Part shown: positions 28,605 to 39,078 of the stretch, piece by piece | Position numbering within the stretch: the first letter of the stretch is position 1 | Layout: every line of letters begins with the position of its first letter | Assembly: GCA_003427395.1 (NCBI GenBank) | Contig: BFEA01000372.1 | Location: forward strand, 10,079-74,078 | DNA from: Chara braunii | Taxonomy: Eukaryota > Streptophyta > Charophyceae > Charales > Characeae | DNA length: 64,000 nt | Direction of reading: 5' to 3' | Translations under genes and position numbers: made by a program | The notes under the pieces: generated by a model | Seen by the model: the letters and a program-made list of their open reading frames with translations, nothing else | The model's database searches: none | What the model was told of the DNA's origin: nothing

Positions 28605-29995
28605 TGTTACATGCCCAGTTGGGCAATGTAGGGGAGCCAAGGATCCACAAAGTGATGAAAAGGGCTGAAATGACAATGCCGTGTTAACAGAATCTCAACC
28701 AGCAATGTTCATCCTGATACATGCAAAATAGTATTTTGTGACACAGCGGGAGACTTGGATACGAGTCCTGACCTGACTGGAACTGACATGACATCTCGTG
28801 ATACTTCACACATATGAGAAGAGGGGGGGAGATACCAAACTGTGCAATACCGTAATGGTACAAACAGAGCAAGGACCGACCTCCCTCTTAGAGTATTAGA
28901 TAGCGCAGCGGAATGCTAAGATATCAGAGATCAACCCAACCAATGTTCTGACACAGATCCAACGTTAACCATCATCGTTGCAAGGTGGGAAAGGCCTGGT
29001 GCCATACACAAAAGAGTGCACCAGGTCCAACCATACACAGACGAAGAGAGGGAGGAGTAGACGAAGAGAAGAGGTGAGATGGGAATGTTGCCAACACCAA
29101 GTCTTCGGTACAAGTCCCAAATAATCCCTCGTCGAATGTTTGAACCCCAATGTCGATTCTGGTCCAAATGTCGTCAACTCTCAAAGTCACAAGTCTCTCT
29201 CTCTCGTAGTCTGCAGATACTGAGAAGTCAGGTAGCGAGAGGGTAGAGAAGAGATGGTGGGCTTAGAAGAGGAAGAAGAACTCTCTCTCACTCTCTCTCA
29301 GTCCGGTACTAACTTGTGAAGTTGGCGCCTCGATGCAGGTACCTCGAAGATGAAGCTGGAGCTATGGCGCCACAGGTAAGTCACTCTGGCCTCCGCCAAC
29401 CATCTCTCTCCAACACTACACTAACGCTACTACTACTAGCGCCCAGCGCTGAAGACCACATCTAACGCTAACGCTGCTCTCCTGCAGCGCTCCTCCAGAG
29501 TGCTGCTGCCGAATGCTGAAGACTACTGCCGCCTCCTGAACTGCACGTGAAGTGCCTAGGAAGTTCCCACGAACTGCCTCTGACTGCCTGCAGCCTACAG
29601 GGCGGGCCAGTCTTATATAGTGCTGGCCCGTCCAGGAGGCTTCTCTTGCCAATGCCAAAACGTGCCAGACCCTGGGGTTGAAGCTCAAACAAAGGTTGTC
29701 TTGAAAATAGGCCAAAAATGGCCTGAGCTAAAACCCTGGTCTGGTGCCTGAGTTTCAGGGCAGGTCGATCTGACGAGGGCCCGCAAATGGCCCTCAGTTT
29801 CAGGCTGAAAAGACTCAGGGCCGGAAAGGCCCTGATTTAGGCTGAAGCGACACGGGGCCTGTAGGCCCTTGTTTTCAGGCTTTTAGGCTGAAAACGACAC
29901 AGGGCCTGTAGGCCCTCGTTTTCAGGCTTTCAGGCTGAAAACGACACGGGCCTGAAAATGGCCCGTGCAGCCTGTTGCAGGCGCCGCATGTAACA
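28605..29995 (-). repeat. 5' LTR of element B, 1391 bp, complete
   Basis: Plus-strand ends TGTTACATGC...GCATGTAACA form a perfect 10-bp terminal inverted repeat. The right part contains tandem caggctgaaaacgacac units and a plus-strand CAG|GTAAGT at 29373. It abuts the 3' LTR of element C without a spacer. Confidence 0.88.
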
Positions 29996-30302
29996 TGAAG
30001 GAGAGTTAGTGCAGCCATAGCTGCTTCTAGTTAGTGGTAGTTGGCGGCCATAGCTGCCATAGCTAGTGATAGGTGTGTATGCGTGTGTTACAGAGTGTGT
30101 GCGTGGAGTATTCAGGGTGATCCAGAGTTGAGTGTGTGCGGACAGTGGTGTTGGACACAGTGATGAGAGTTGGGATGTACAGGCGCTTATGCGCCATAGC
30201 CTGTTGAATATCTCTGAGCTTTGAGTGGGCGCCCTAGCGCTAGTTCGCTTTGCCATCTGTTTGCATGTATGCGAAGTGGAAAAGAAAGCGAGTCTGATTG
30301 CA
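29996..30302 (+). repeat. 3' LTR of element C, 307 bp
   Basis: TGAAGGAG to GATTGCA, nearly identical to 19105-19448 apart from a 37-bp deletion after cctgttga and a few single-base changes. Confidence 0.88.
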
Positions 30303-30801
30303 CAAGTATGATGCAGAACCTAGAACCGACCAATAATGCAGCGGAAGACTTGAAAACATGGATCTGAACTCACATCTGACTCGGACTACACAGGCTCACA
30401 CACATACATACATCGGGTGAGAAGGCCATAGCTGCCATAGCTAGTGATAGGTATGTATGCGTGTGTGTTACAGAGTGTGTGCGTGGAGTATTCAGGGTGA
30501 TCCAGAGTTGTGTGTGCGAACAGTGGTGTTGGACACAGTGACGAGAGTTGGGATGTACAGGCGCTTATGCGCCATAGCCTGTTGAATATCTCTGAGCTTT
30601 GAGTGGGCACCCTAGCGCTAGTTCGCTTTGCCATATGTTTGCATGTATGCGAAGTGGAAAAGAAAGCGAGTCTGATTGCACAAGTATGATGCAGAACCTA
30701 GAACCGACCAATAATGCAGCGGAAGACTTGAAAACATGGATCTGAACTCACATCTGACTCGGACTACACAGGCTCACACACATACATACATCGGGTGAGA
30801 A
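30046..30801. repeat. 378-bp tandem duplication across the C/D junction
   Basis: 30046-30423 is repeated at 30424-30801: each copy contains the right part of C's LTR plus the first 123 bp of D's LTR up to cgggtgagaagg. Copies differ by a few bases (gtgtgtatg/gtatgtatg), so the duplication is real and not recent. Confidence 0.85.
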
Positions 30802-31736
30802 GGCCTGGCGCTCAAACATAGAAGCTGCGCCAGGGCCTATACACAGCACGCACAGACAAATGTAGGGGGGAGAGACGAAGGGAGGAGGAGGAGATGGCGC
30901 CAACACAAAGTCACCGAAATAGTAATCCGAAATGTCGGAGATACAGAATCTCGGAATGTTGAAGATACTCTCCAAATAGTCCTCCCAACATCCTGCTCTG
31001 AAATAGTCTCAGTCATGATGTCACCGATACCTCACCATCGATCTCTGTCCCATAGTAACCGAGAAGATAGAAGGTTAGGAGGAGGAGAAGAAGAAGAAGA
31101 AGAACTGAGAGGGGCAGAGGAGAAGGTGGAGATGGAGAGGTGGGGCGGAGGAAGATCCCCCAACCCGGATCCAGTGCTCAGGCACCAACCTGCAGGTGCA
31201 AGGTGTCGCCTTGGAGCCGCTGAAGACTTGCCCTTGCTGCTGGAGCTATGGCGCTCTCAGGTAGGTACCAGGTAAGTCGTGACTCTCTCTCTCTTGCCTG
31301 CAGCTAGCGCTAACCCAGCGCTCTGCCTGGAGCTGCGCTAATCTCAACATAGTGCAGCGTTGCTCCTTGATGCCGCGACCTCTAGTCTGTCCCAAACAGG
31401 CCGCTGGCCGGTACTAAGTACCGGCGGTGGCCTGTTCGGCCTGGCTGCTGAGAACCCGCGCCGTGATCTGGACCGTCGATTGCTTCAGGCGGTTCAGATC
31501 GGACCCGCGGGAAGGTGGCAGCCTCAATATTCAGCCGCCAGGCTCAAACGGAAACGTTTAGGGCCTGCTGCTGCAGACCCGGGTCTGAACTGGTTTGCTG
31601 GGGCCTACCGTCGGCCTTTTCGAAGGTTCGGCCTTTAACCCAGGCCGGACTGGTCCAACATGGCCACGGTCTGGGATAACCCCCTAGACCTAGCCGTTGG
31701 GCCTTAGAGGGCCTGTGTGGAATCCAGTATGTAACA
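30682..31736 (-). repeat. 3' LTR of element D
   Basis: Matches 38303-39078 from acaagtatgatgcagaacc to the gcagcgttg region and continues beyond where the other copy is cut. Starts (minus) TGTTACATAC after the polypurine tract. A 123-bp piece (30303-30425) is duplicated to its left. Includes a gaagaaga tract, a plus-strand caggtaagt at 31269 and related gctagcgctaac elements also seen in B's LTR. Confidence 0.82.
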
Positions 31737-31740
31737 CACT

Positions 31741-31753
31741 CCCCCCCTTAAAA
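31741..31753 (-). other. Polypurine tract of element D
   Basis: Minus strand TTTTAAGGGGGGG, 4 bases before the LTR start TGTTACATAC. Confidence 0.7.
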
Positions 31754-31760
31754 GATCGAG

Positions 31761-32183
31761 CTACCTGCGAGGGTGAAGTTGTCTGTCTGAAACCTGGGTG
31801 GGTCGGGAGGGACGAACTTTGTCCTTGGCGAGTCGCCATCGTTCGTACTCAGAGAAGATGAGTGGTGCAGATGCCTGTAAGTCTGCTCGGGAGATCCAGC
31901 GAGTGTCATTGGGATCACATTGCTTGAATGTGACTTGGTACTGCATTGGTTTGTTGCCATATTTGTGGTGCGTGATGACACGGTCAACTTCCTGATGTCC
32001 GTCCATGGAGGGCGGATATTGTGATCGTCTGCCTGGAAACTCGTCAGTCGAAGGTGGTGTGTAGATTGCCAACTTCAATGCATGAAAGACCGGCTGCACG
32101 GTGAGGTGCGGCAGGATGTTGATGGCAAAGGAAGGGCCTGCAGGGTCGTCGCCGGCTGCAGAAATTACCTTTCATGGTCCAAA
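31761..32183 (-). pseudogene. Element D GPY/F module and chromodomain
   Basis: Minus strand: KLLPK*FGP*KVISAAG shows both expected Trp codons of the GPY/F-type KWFGPWKV changed to TGA. After VQPVFHALKLAIYTP comes a chromodomain: EVDRVITHHKYG, MQYQVTFKQC, DTRWISRADLQASAPLIF, SEYERW. Its aromatic/acidic pattern fits the chromodomain of chromoviral integrases, which directs insertion to chromatin marks. It ends at HPRR* 31761. Confidence 0.8.
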
Positions 32184-32990
32184 TCATTTGGGGAGGAGTT
32201 TGCGAGAGACGTCCTGCTCAACCGCGAATTCCTCGGCGAGGACCCAGACAAGGTCATCCTCACGGAAAGGACATGGGAGACGACGTCGGTTAGCTTGCTG
32301 TTGCATGCCGACCTGAGCCTTTTGCATGTTTGCTCGGGCTTTGATGAGCAAGTCCCTGTACTTCCGAATGGAAGCGGGAGAGCAAGCGACGTCGATGTCG
32401 GCGGCCCGGGGAAGAAAAAGATCGGCGAAGATACGTCCTTTCTGTCCACCGTGATGCAACTCGTAGGGAGTCACACAGAGCGTCGGGTGCACCGAACTGT
32501 TGTAGGCGAACTCGATATCCGGAAGGCGGTCAACCCAATGTTTCTGGTCCGGACGGATGAGAGTACGGAGCACCATCTGGGCGGTTTGATGTGCCCGCTC
32601 CGTCTGTCCATCCGTCTGTGGGTGCCGAGCGGAACTCGACTTCATTGTCGTGCCGGACTCAACCATGAGGGATGTCCAAAATGTCGACATGAAGCGAGTA
32701 TCGCGGTCACTCACAATGTCTTCCGGAACACCATGGCTGCAAATCCCACTGGTGTGCAAGAGTCGTGCGAGCTCGGGCGCTGCAGCATGATACTTGCAAG
32801 GAAGAAATCTGGCGTACTTGCTCAAACGGTTAACGACCGTGAGAATGCCATCATGACCAAGGCGATATCAGGGAAACGGGCCGGTAACATCCATAGCAAT
32901 GGATAGGCACGATTCTTGCGGAATCGGCATTGGTTTGAGTTCGCCATAAGGAAGCTGATGCCGTCCTTTGTTGCGCTGGCAAACTGCAGA
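32184..32990 (-). pseudogene. int: Element D integrase core
   Basis: Minus strand. The first Asp lies in the AMDVTGPFP context near 32880 (frame broken), the second in DIVSDRDTRFMSTFW, and the Glu in RHPQTDGQTERAHQTAQM. FAYNSSVHPTLCVTPYEL follows. All three catalytic acids are present, but a shift between the first and second Asp interrupts the frame. The zinc domain upstream (near 33010-33260) is disturbed by a duplicated segment. Confidence 0.82.
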
Positions 32991-33071
32991 TGACTGCACA
33001 TATTTGTTGACGTCGTGAAGGACATCTTCCCAGTAAAAACGCTGACGAAGACGTGCCAAAGTACGGGTGAT

Positions 33072-33262
33072 GCCAAGGTGTGCCGAGAGTCGCGAGTCGT
33101 GGAATTCGCCAAGAAGGCGAGTACGCAAGATGCGATCGCGCGGCACGCATAAAAGTCCTTCCCTCGNGCCAAGGTGTGCCGAGAGTCGCGAGTCGTGGAA
33201 TTCGCCAAGAAGGCGAGTACGCAAGATGCGATCGCGCGGCACGCATAAAAGTCCTTCCCTCG
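33072..33262. repeat. 95-bp exact duplication around an N (assembly artefact likely)
   Basis: 33072-33166 and 33168-33262 are identical and separated by a single n at 33167. Perfect identity and the N at the junction point to unmerged overlapping contigs rather than biology. It interrupts the integrase of D. Confidence 0.85.
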
Positions 33263-34560
33263 CGTGTGGAGAAGCAAATACCCGTGGGAGATGAGATAAT
33301 GCCCTGTCGGCGGGTGATTTGATGAAAGATCTGCATAAAGTGTTGAGTAATTCGGGTCGGACTTGTAACCATTGACGAAGTGCTGCTGCAAATCGTCGTC
33401 GAGCCGAAATGTATCGGGCACTAGGGCAAACAAATCGTGTCGCCATGATAGTGCATCCGCTGCTCGATTGGCGGGGCCTGGAATATGGACGGGGTCGAAG
33501 TCGAATTGGTCGATGAAGTACATCCATCGGCCAATCGTGCTTGTGATCGTGTCCTGCGTTTTATAGTAGGTCTACGGATTGCTATCCGTATTCCATGTGA
33601 AACGCCGACGCCCGAGAAGAAAATGTTGCCATCGTTTGAGCAAAGTGACGAAAGCCATCAACTCTTTCTTCCTAGCGTCATCCAGAGAATGAACTAGAGG
33701 CACTTTTTGGGGGAAGTACTCAACCGGATGCCAATCATCACCGTCATGTTGTTCCAATATTGCACCAATGTCGTATTCGGAAGCATCCGTAGTCACTCGG
33801 GTGCGTAAGGTGGGATCATAAATGCGGAGGGTGGGAGCGAGTAGCATCGCGTCCTTCAACGCATGAAATGCAGTCCGGGCTGCGTCGTCGAACTCGAATG
33901 GCAACTGTGGAAACTAAAGCCTCGACAATGGTGCAGCAACTTTGGAGTAAGAGTCGACAAAACACTGGTAATATCCAGGCAGACCCATGAACGAGCGTAC
34001 GTCCGTAGTGGTACGGGTTTCCGGCCAGTCCACGATGACTTGCATCTTGTCCGCTAAGGGACGAATGCCTTGCGGCGTAACATAATGGCCCGAGTACTCA
34101 AGCTCTTGCTGTGCGAATTCGCACTTGTCGCGATTTGCTTTATGCTTGGCCGTGCAAAGCCGCGCGAAGGTGCTCGAGATGCTCGTCGAACGTCCGACTA
34201 TAAACCAAGATGTCATCGAGGTAAATGAGTACGGTGCGGTCGAGTAGGTCTCAAAACTCGGTCGTCATAGCTGCTTGGAAGGTCGCCGGCACATTGGTGA
34301 GGCCGAATCGCATTACGACCCACTCAAAATGCCCATACCGCATTTTGAAGGCGGTCTTGTACCGATCTTGGGGCTGGATTTCAATCTGGTGGTACCCAGA
34401 CTTCAAGTCCAACTCTGAGAAGTACGTGGCACCGCCCAATCTCTCAAGGAGATTATCAATCCGAGGGAGAGGGTCCGTGTTCTTCACGGTTTGTGCGTTG
34501 AGTTTTCGATAATCTATGCACAACCGGAGATCCTTGTTCTTCTTCCGGACGAAGAGAACC
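33263..34560 (-). pseudogene. pol: Element D reverse transcriptase and RNase H
   Basis: Minus strand from 34523: MCIDYRKLNAQTVKN, YFSELDLKSGYHQIEI (motif A), LTNVPATFQAAM (B), then after [14 protein letters not shown] (YLDD near 34215). The thumb region 33914-34200 has several stops. RNase H: RVTTDASEYDIGAIL, DARKKELMAFVTLLKRW, then FTWNTDSN where (Y)TDH is usual, and VHIPGPANRAADALS. Catalytic acids are mostly kept. Confidence 0.85.
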
Positions 34561-34568
34561 GGGGCACC

Positions 34569-35510
34569 CTAGGGCGAACAACTCGGGCAAATCCAACCCT
34601 TGTCTAAGAGGTCATCAAGTTGTGCGTGAAGCACCACGAGTTCCTCTTTGCTCCTTTGGTAAATGCATCCGCGCGGAGGGACTGCACCGTCCTCGAGAGT
34701 AATCCCGTGACGTATGGGCCGATCCGGGATCGTTCCGGCGGGAGCTGCAAAGACGTCTCCATGATCGTCCAAGAGCTGAAGAATACTTGGGTCCGACGGC
34801 GATGTCTTCGGTCTGTCCGTCGGAGGGATCGCATGCAAGAAGCATATTCCCATCTCATCAACGTCGTTCCGAGAAATAACATCGCGAATCCTCGCTGCGA
34901 AGACCACGTGGCAACCAATCGAAGTGTGAGGGGGTGGGGCCGTACGCAGGACTAACTCACCGTTCCGATCATGGATGTGAACGGTGCGGTTGTGGAAGTT
35001 CATCGGGTGGTCGGCGCTATGCAACCAAGACATGCCTAGAATCATGTCGAACTTGGTGTCGAGGATGTCAAAAGACACCGGCTCGCACGCAAGTGGCGCA
35101 AAGTAAAGCGGGACGCCGTCAACGCGTCGGTCAATTGACTTTTGCGTGTGTCCGTCCGCGAGTGATACATGCGTCGGCTGCGTTCTCCTTCGAACGCGGG
35201 GGCCGAGGCCAGCGCAGGCCATAAAGGCCTGGCTCATATAGTTGCGAGACGATCCGCAATCAATCAAGGCACTGCAGGTTGGCTTTCCGATCTGAATGCG
35301 GATATAGAGGAGGGGTGCGTCGGTTTCGGCGTACCTTTCAGAGGCGTGCTCGCGGTCGATCTTCGCAAGATAGGTGCGAATGGCGACAACCGCTACGCAG
35401 TCGTCCGTCAACGGAGTTGGTATGCAGCGTGCAAGTAAGCGCGTAGGTTGGCCATTACGGCGTTGCAATGCAGCTTGGGCAAGGACCCGGTCGAGGGAAG
35501 AGGCAACCAT
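34569..35510 (-). pseudogene. pro: Element D protease and RT N-terminus, 313-codon ORF
   Basis: One long open minus-strand frame. Protease active site CSALIDCGSSRNYMS has Cys in place of the usual Ser/Thr (D-C-G), which should weaken activity. FDILDTKFDMILGMSWL is the intact LG.SWL motif. RT entry: GTIPDRPIRHGITLEDGAVP, PRGCIYQRSKEEL, DDLLDKGWICPS. A stop replaces the codon before F/VLFV, so the RT core is separated. The frame itself is unbroken. Confidence 0.83.
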
Positions 35511-35559
35511 TGGAAGTCCTCTCTCGTTAGCGGATCGAGATTCTCAAGTCTCGACCATG

Positions 35560-37427
35560 GCGACGAGTCCTCGGAATGTGTAGGTGAAAAGACCGGCTCT
35601 CTTGTTGACGGTGCGCAAGCTGCGCATACACTATCTTAATGCACGTGACTAGGCTGGTTGAATGGCGGGACCAGCTGGACTTCATAAGCCTCGTAAGAAA
35701 TACGAGAATCATGGACTACCGCATGTTCCTCAAAAATGAAGTCGATTGCTAGCAAGGCAACCGTTTCCGGCGGAGTGGGGAGAGTCGTCGTTGCAATCCT
35801 TGCGGTGCTCTGTTTCCCGAGCTGTTTGGACGAGGACCACTATGTTTGCCCTTGTCCGTGCATTGGGTGGTCGCGTGCTTGACGTTGTTGCACCAAAGAC
35901 AGTAGTTGTACTTCAGGAGGAGGTGATAAACCTCCTCGCTTATGTGATACTGCGTCCACGGTTGTTGTCCAACTCCTTCCGACGCCTGGGTATTCGCCTT
36001 CTTCTTCCGAGCTTGTGTGCGTCAAGGAGGGATCGCTGTTACAACATCTCCTTCACCAGAGGCTGATGCAGCGGCGTGGTCGTCTTGTTATCCGGTAAGG
36101 ATCACATTTACATTGTGCCGCTGAAATCCTGGCTTTGCCACATAGGCCGGCTGTTGCTGACGACTTTCATTAGCCGCTCGCGACCATTTGTATGAGAATG
36201 TTCACTCTTGATATGATTGCGTCGAAGGTCTCGTACCGTAGCTCGTTGCCGAGACCTGTGGTCAACCCGTCGCATGACCGAGAGAAGAACTCAGATCTCA
36301 AATCTTCGAGATCGAGATTGAATTTCCGAGTGGCGACAAACTCAACCATTCTCGGGTAGGCATCGTGCCTTGGCTGCAACGGTAGAGCTCATTCATGATC
36401 GTCTTTCTCTTGTTCCGGACCATGAATCGCGTTTGCCACAGCGACTCAAACTCTTCCCAAGTAATCTTGGTGTGCAGTGTTGCGATCGTACAAGCCTTTT
36501 GTAACGCCAAATTGTTCATGAAGGCCTGGCTGCCACCAATCAGATGGAGGTACAACGCGTTGAGGCGCTGTTCGGGGGGAACGTGATGCACGTCGGCCTC
36601 CGTATTGAATGTGGTCCACCAAGCCAATGCGCCAGTCTTGTGATAATCGTCAAATTTGGCTACATTGAACTTGGGCATCTTGTACGCCTTGTCCGGTCTC
36701 GACTTCAAATGACCCAGCTCGACTCTGAGTGTCGTCACTTGGTTGCTGAGTGTCGTAGGAGCCTCGAACTGGCCCACGATGCCAATCAAGCTGATGATGT
36801 GATCAATTCGCTGAGTGGTGGTGGCGGCTGCACTTTCGATTGCTGCTACATGCGGGCCCCATTGCTGGCTGGCCGCTGAATCTATCGGCGCAGCTGCTGG
36901 TGCGTGGGCCTGCGCTTCAACCGTCCTCAGGCGCACGGTAAGTGTGTCGTTGAGTTGGGACAAACGTCCACGTCGTGAGGAGTTCGTTGAAACATTGCTC
37001 CTCATTGTGTAGGATCTGTGTGCTTGTAGCACACTGTTGCTGTTGCGCTGCTTCGACTGCTTCTCATTGTCGCTGCGCGTGGACAGCTGCCTCGTTGGCC
37101 AGCCGTTGTGCCTCGGCGGCAGCCTCGTCAACCAGCCTTTGTTGTTCAGGGCTGACTCTTCGGCCAGACTCGCTGTTTGGCAGCTGCAGCGGCAATCCGC
37201 TGCTGTTCGGCAGCGGCCAGGTCCATGAAGGCCTGGACACGCTGCAGTAACACGTCGGATGCCTCATCGGCGCCTTGGACTGGAAACGTTGGTAGGACCA
37301 TCGTTCGCCGCCTCCTTGGTACCGTCGCTGTCGGGATGCGTGTTGCCGTCTGCTGTTGTCTGCCGAGAAGAGCTGCTAGCCGAGGACTGCGTCGAGGAAG
37401 TACCATAGTTCGCTGACATGCTGACAT
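35560..37427 (-). pseudogene. gag: Element D gag with zinc knuckle
   Basis: Minus-strand ATG 37427 opens MVLPRRSPRLAALLG after a short lead; an Ala/Gln-rich helix follows (FMDLAAAEQQRIAAAAAKQ). The capsid part, in another frame, includes LRVELGHLKSRPDKAYKMPK, YHKTGALAWWTTFNTEA, WEEFESLWQTRFM, then after a shift LEDLRSEFFSRSCDGLTTG. The zinc knuckle CLWCNNVKHATTQC fits CX2CX4HX4C (minus strand, about 35864-35905). Frameshifts separate the pieces. Confidence 0.78.
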
Positions 37428-38261
37428 GAGTTGCTGCAGGGAACTGCAGTGACTACTATCAACAGTGTCCTTAGGTCGTTAGGGGGGAGGGGAGAACTAG
37501 GGGTGGGACCAGGGGATAGGGAACAGACAAGCATGCAACTCCAAATCCCAATGTGGACTGACACACTAATCAATAGGAAAAAAAATAAATTTCCCCCCAA
37601 ACAATATTTTTGAAAAATAATTAAAATTTATTAATTTAATTAATAAGAAATAATAAAATAAATTAATATGTTGGGAATTGGATGTCAATCCGAGATCAAG
37701 TAGTGGTCTGAAAGTTCGCTGCCTGCAACCGCTAATCAAAATGCTAACTTTGAGCTTGATTGCGGGTGAACTTTCGAGAAGTTATTGTTCTGCAACTGTC
37801 CGGACCTTCCAGCGTCGGGAATTCCCAATATGGTCCCGTACGGAGTTCACAGAGATAAGCGGGCTATTGATGAATGAAAAATGAATGAAAAAAAATTCGC
37901 GAAATTTTTGGGATTTTTTGACCTAAAATTTCGCAAAATCCGCGAAATTCCCGGTGTCAACCCTAAATTAACGCAAATTTCCAAATTGCAAGAATTCGCT
38001 ATTTAGCTCTTACCGAATTACAGAAAAGAAAAAAATGTGCAATGCAAATTTGGCAAGGAAACGATTTTAATCAACCAATCAATCAACTTCCATTAACTGA
38101 TCTATCATTATCTTGCTTCTTACTAGTTAGAACTACATCAACCAATCAATCAATCAATTAATCAATCAATCAATCAATCAACCAATCGGAATTCTCGAAG
38201 GGCCAATCAATGGATCGATTAGTCAATCGATCAATCTATCTGTGAGCAGATCCAATCTGGT
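37428..38261 (-). other. Element D leader, AT-rich, (AATC)n
   Basis: Very AT-rich, with a polyA/T segment at 37560-37675, cgcgaaattt motifs at 37900-37950 and an AATC tetranucleotide array at about 38138-38181 plus scattered copies to 38240. No gene is supported. Confidence 0.7.
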
Positions 38262-38275
38262 CTGCTTCGATACCA
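38262..38275 (-). other. Primer binding site of element D
   Basis: Minus-strand TGGTATCGAAGCAG, 3 nt from the LTR end; the first seven bases match the initiator-Met complement. Confidence 0.6.
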
Positions 38276-38278
38276 AAC

Positions 38279-39078
38279 TGTTGAATATTAGTGAAAGTGG
38301 ACACAAGTATGATGCAGAACCTAGAACCGACCAATATAGAGAGCAATATAATGCAGTGGAAGACTTGAAAACATTAATCTGAACTCACATCTGACTCTGA
38401 CTACACACAGGCTCACACACATACATACATCGGGTGAGAAGGCCTGACGCTCAAACATAGAAGATGCACCAGGGCCTATACACAACACGCACGGTCGAAT
38501 GTAGGGGGGAGAGACGAAGGGAGGAGGAGGAGATGGCACCAACATTAAGTCACAGAAACAGTAATCCGAAATGTCGGAGATTCAAAATCTCAAAATGTCG
38601 AAGATACAGAATCTCGGAATGTCGAAGTTACAGAATCTTGAAATGCCGTTGGTAACAGCTCTCCAAATAGTCCTCCCAACATTCTTCTCTGAAATAGTCT
38701 CAGTCATGATGTCACCGATACCTCACCATCGATCTATGTCCCATAGTAACTGAGAAGTTAGAAGATTAGGAGAAGAAGAAGAAGAAGAAGAAGAAGAAGA
38801 AAGAGAAGAACTGAGAGGGGCAGAGGAGAAGGTGGAGATTGAGAGGTGGGGCAGAGGAAGATCCCCCAGCCCGGTACTAGTGCTCAGGCACCAACGTGCA
38901 GGTGCAAGGTGTCGCCTTGGAGCCGTTGAACACTTGCCGTCGTTTGTGGAGCTATGACACTCTCAGGTAGGTACCAGGTAAGTCATGACTTTCTCTCTCT
39001 CTCTCTCTCTCTTGCCGGTAGCTAGCGCTAACCCAACGCTCTGCCTTGAGCTGCGCTAATCTCAAAATAACGCAGCGT
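38279..39078 (-). repeat. 5' LTR of element D, truncated
   Basis: Starts TGTTGAATATT on the plus strand and follows the left LTR to gcagcgttg (39078), where unrelated sequence begins. The start (minus strand) of the LTR is therefore lost. A (CT)n run lies at 38989-39012 and a (GAA)n run at 38771-38805. Confidence 0.82.

Larger units (their letters stand above)
25284..29995 (-). mobile_element. Element B: pol-deleted Ty3 element, minus strand
   Basis: Two LTR copies (25284-26111 truncated; 28605-29995 complete) enclose an interior read on the minus strand: Met-like primer site, AT-rich leader, protease region, RT N-terminus and a short pol end, then a polypurine tract. Most of RT, all of RNase H and nearly all of integrase are missing, so it depends on a partner element, probably of the D family, which it resembles in LTR and protein sequence. 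It lies within element C. Confidence 0.8.
19105..30302 (+). mobile_element. Element C: Ty3/Gypsy element, interrupted by element B
   Basis: LTRs at 19105-19448 and 29996-30302 share TGAAGGAG...GATTGCA termini; the second lacks 37 bp after cctgttga. Interior on the plus strand: Met-type primer site, long leader, gag with zinc knuckle, protease, RT, RNase H and a truncated integrase to about 25257. Element B occupies 25284-29995, between the truncated integrase and the 3' LTR. The gag opening MVETRSGKSTTPYT is, from memory, typical of abundant Chara elements. No 5-bp target duplication is visible. Confidence 0.82.
30682..39078 (-). mobile_element. Element D: chromovirus-type Ty3/Gypsy, minus strand
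   Basis: LTRs at left (to 31736) and right (from 38279) enclose minus-strand gag, zinc knuckle, protease, RT, RNase H, integrase and a C-terminal chromodomain. The polypurine tract (31741-31753) and Met-like primer site (38262-38275) sit at the expected ends. The left LTR lacks its outer 25 bp; the right LTR is truncated at 39078. Several frameshifts and stops make it inactive. Confidence 0.87.

Noticed and set aside
28256-28650. Frames in the AT-rich leader of element B
   Set aside because: Shadows of the 140-bp repeat; Phe/Lys/Asn-rich on either strand.
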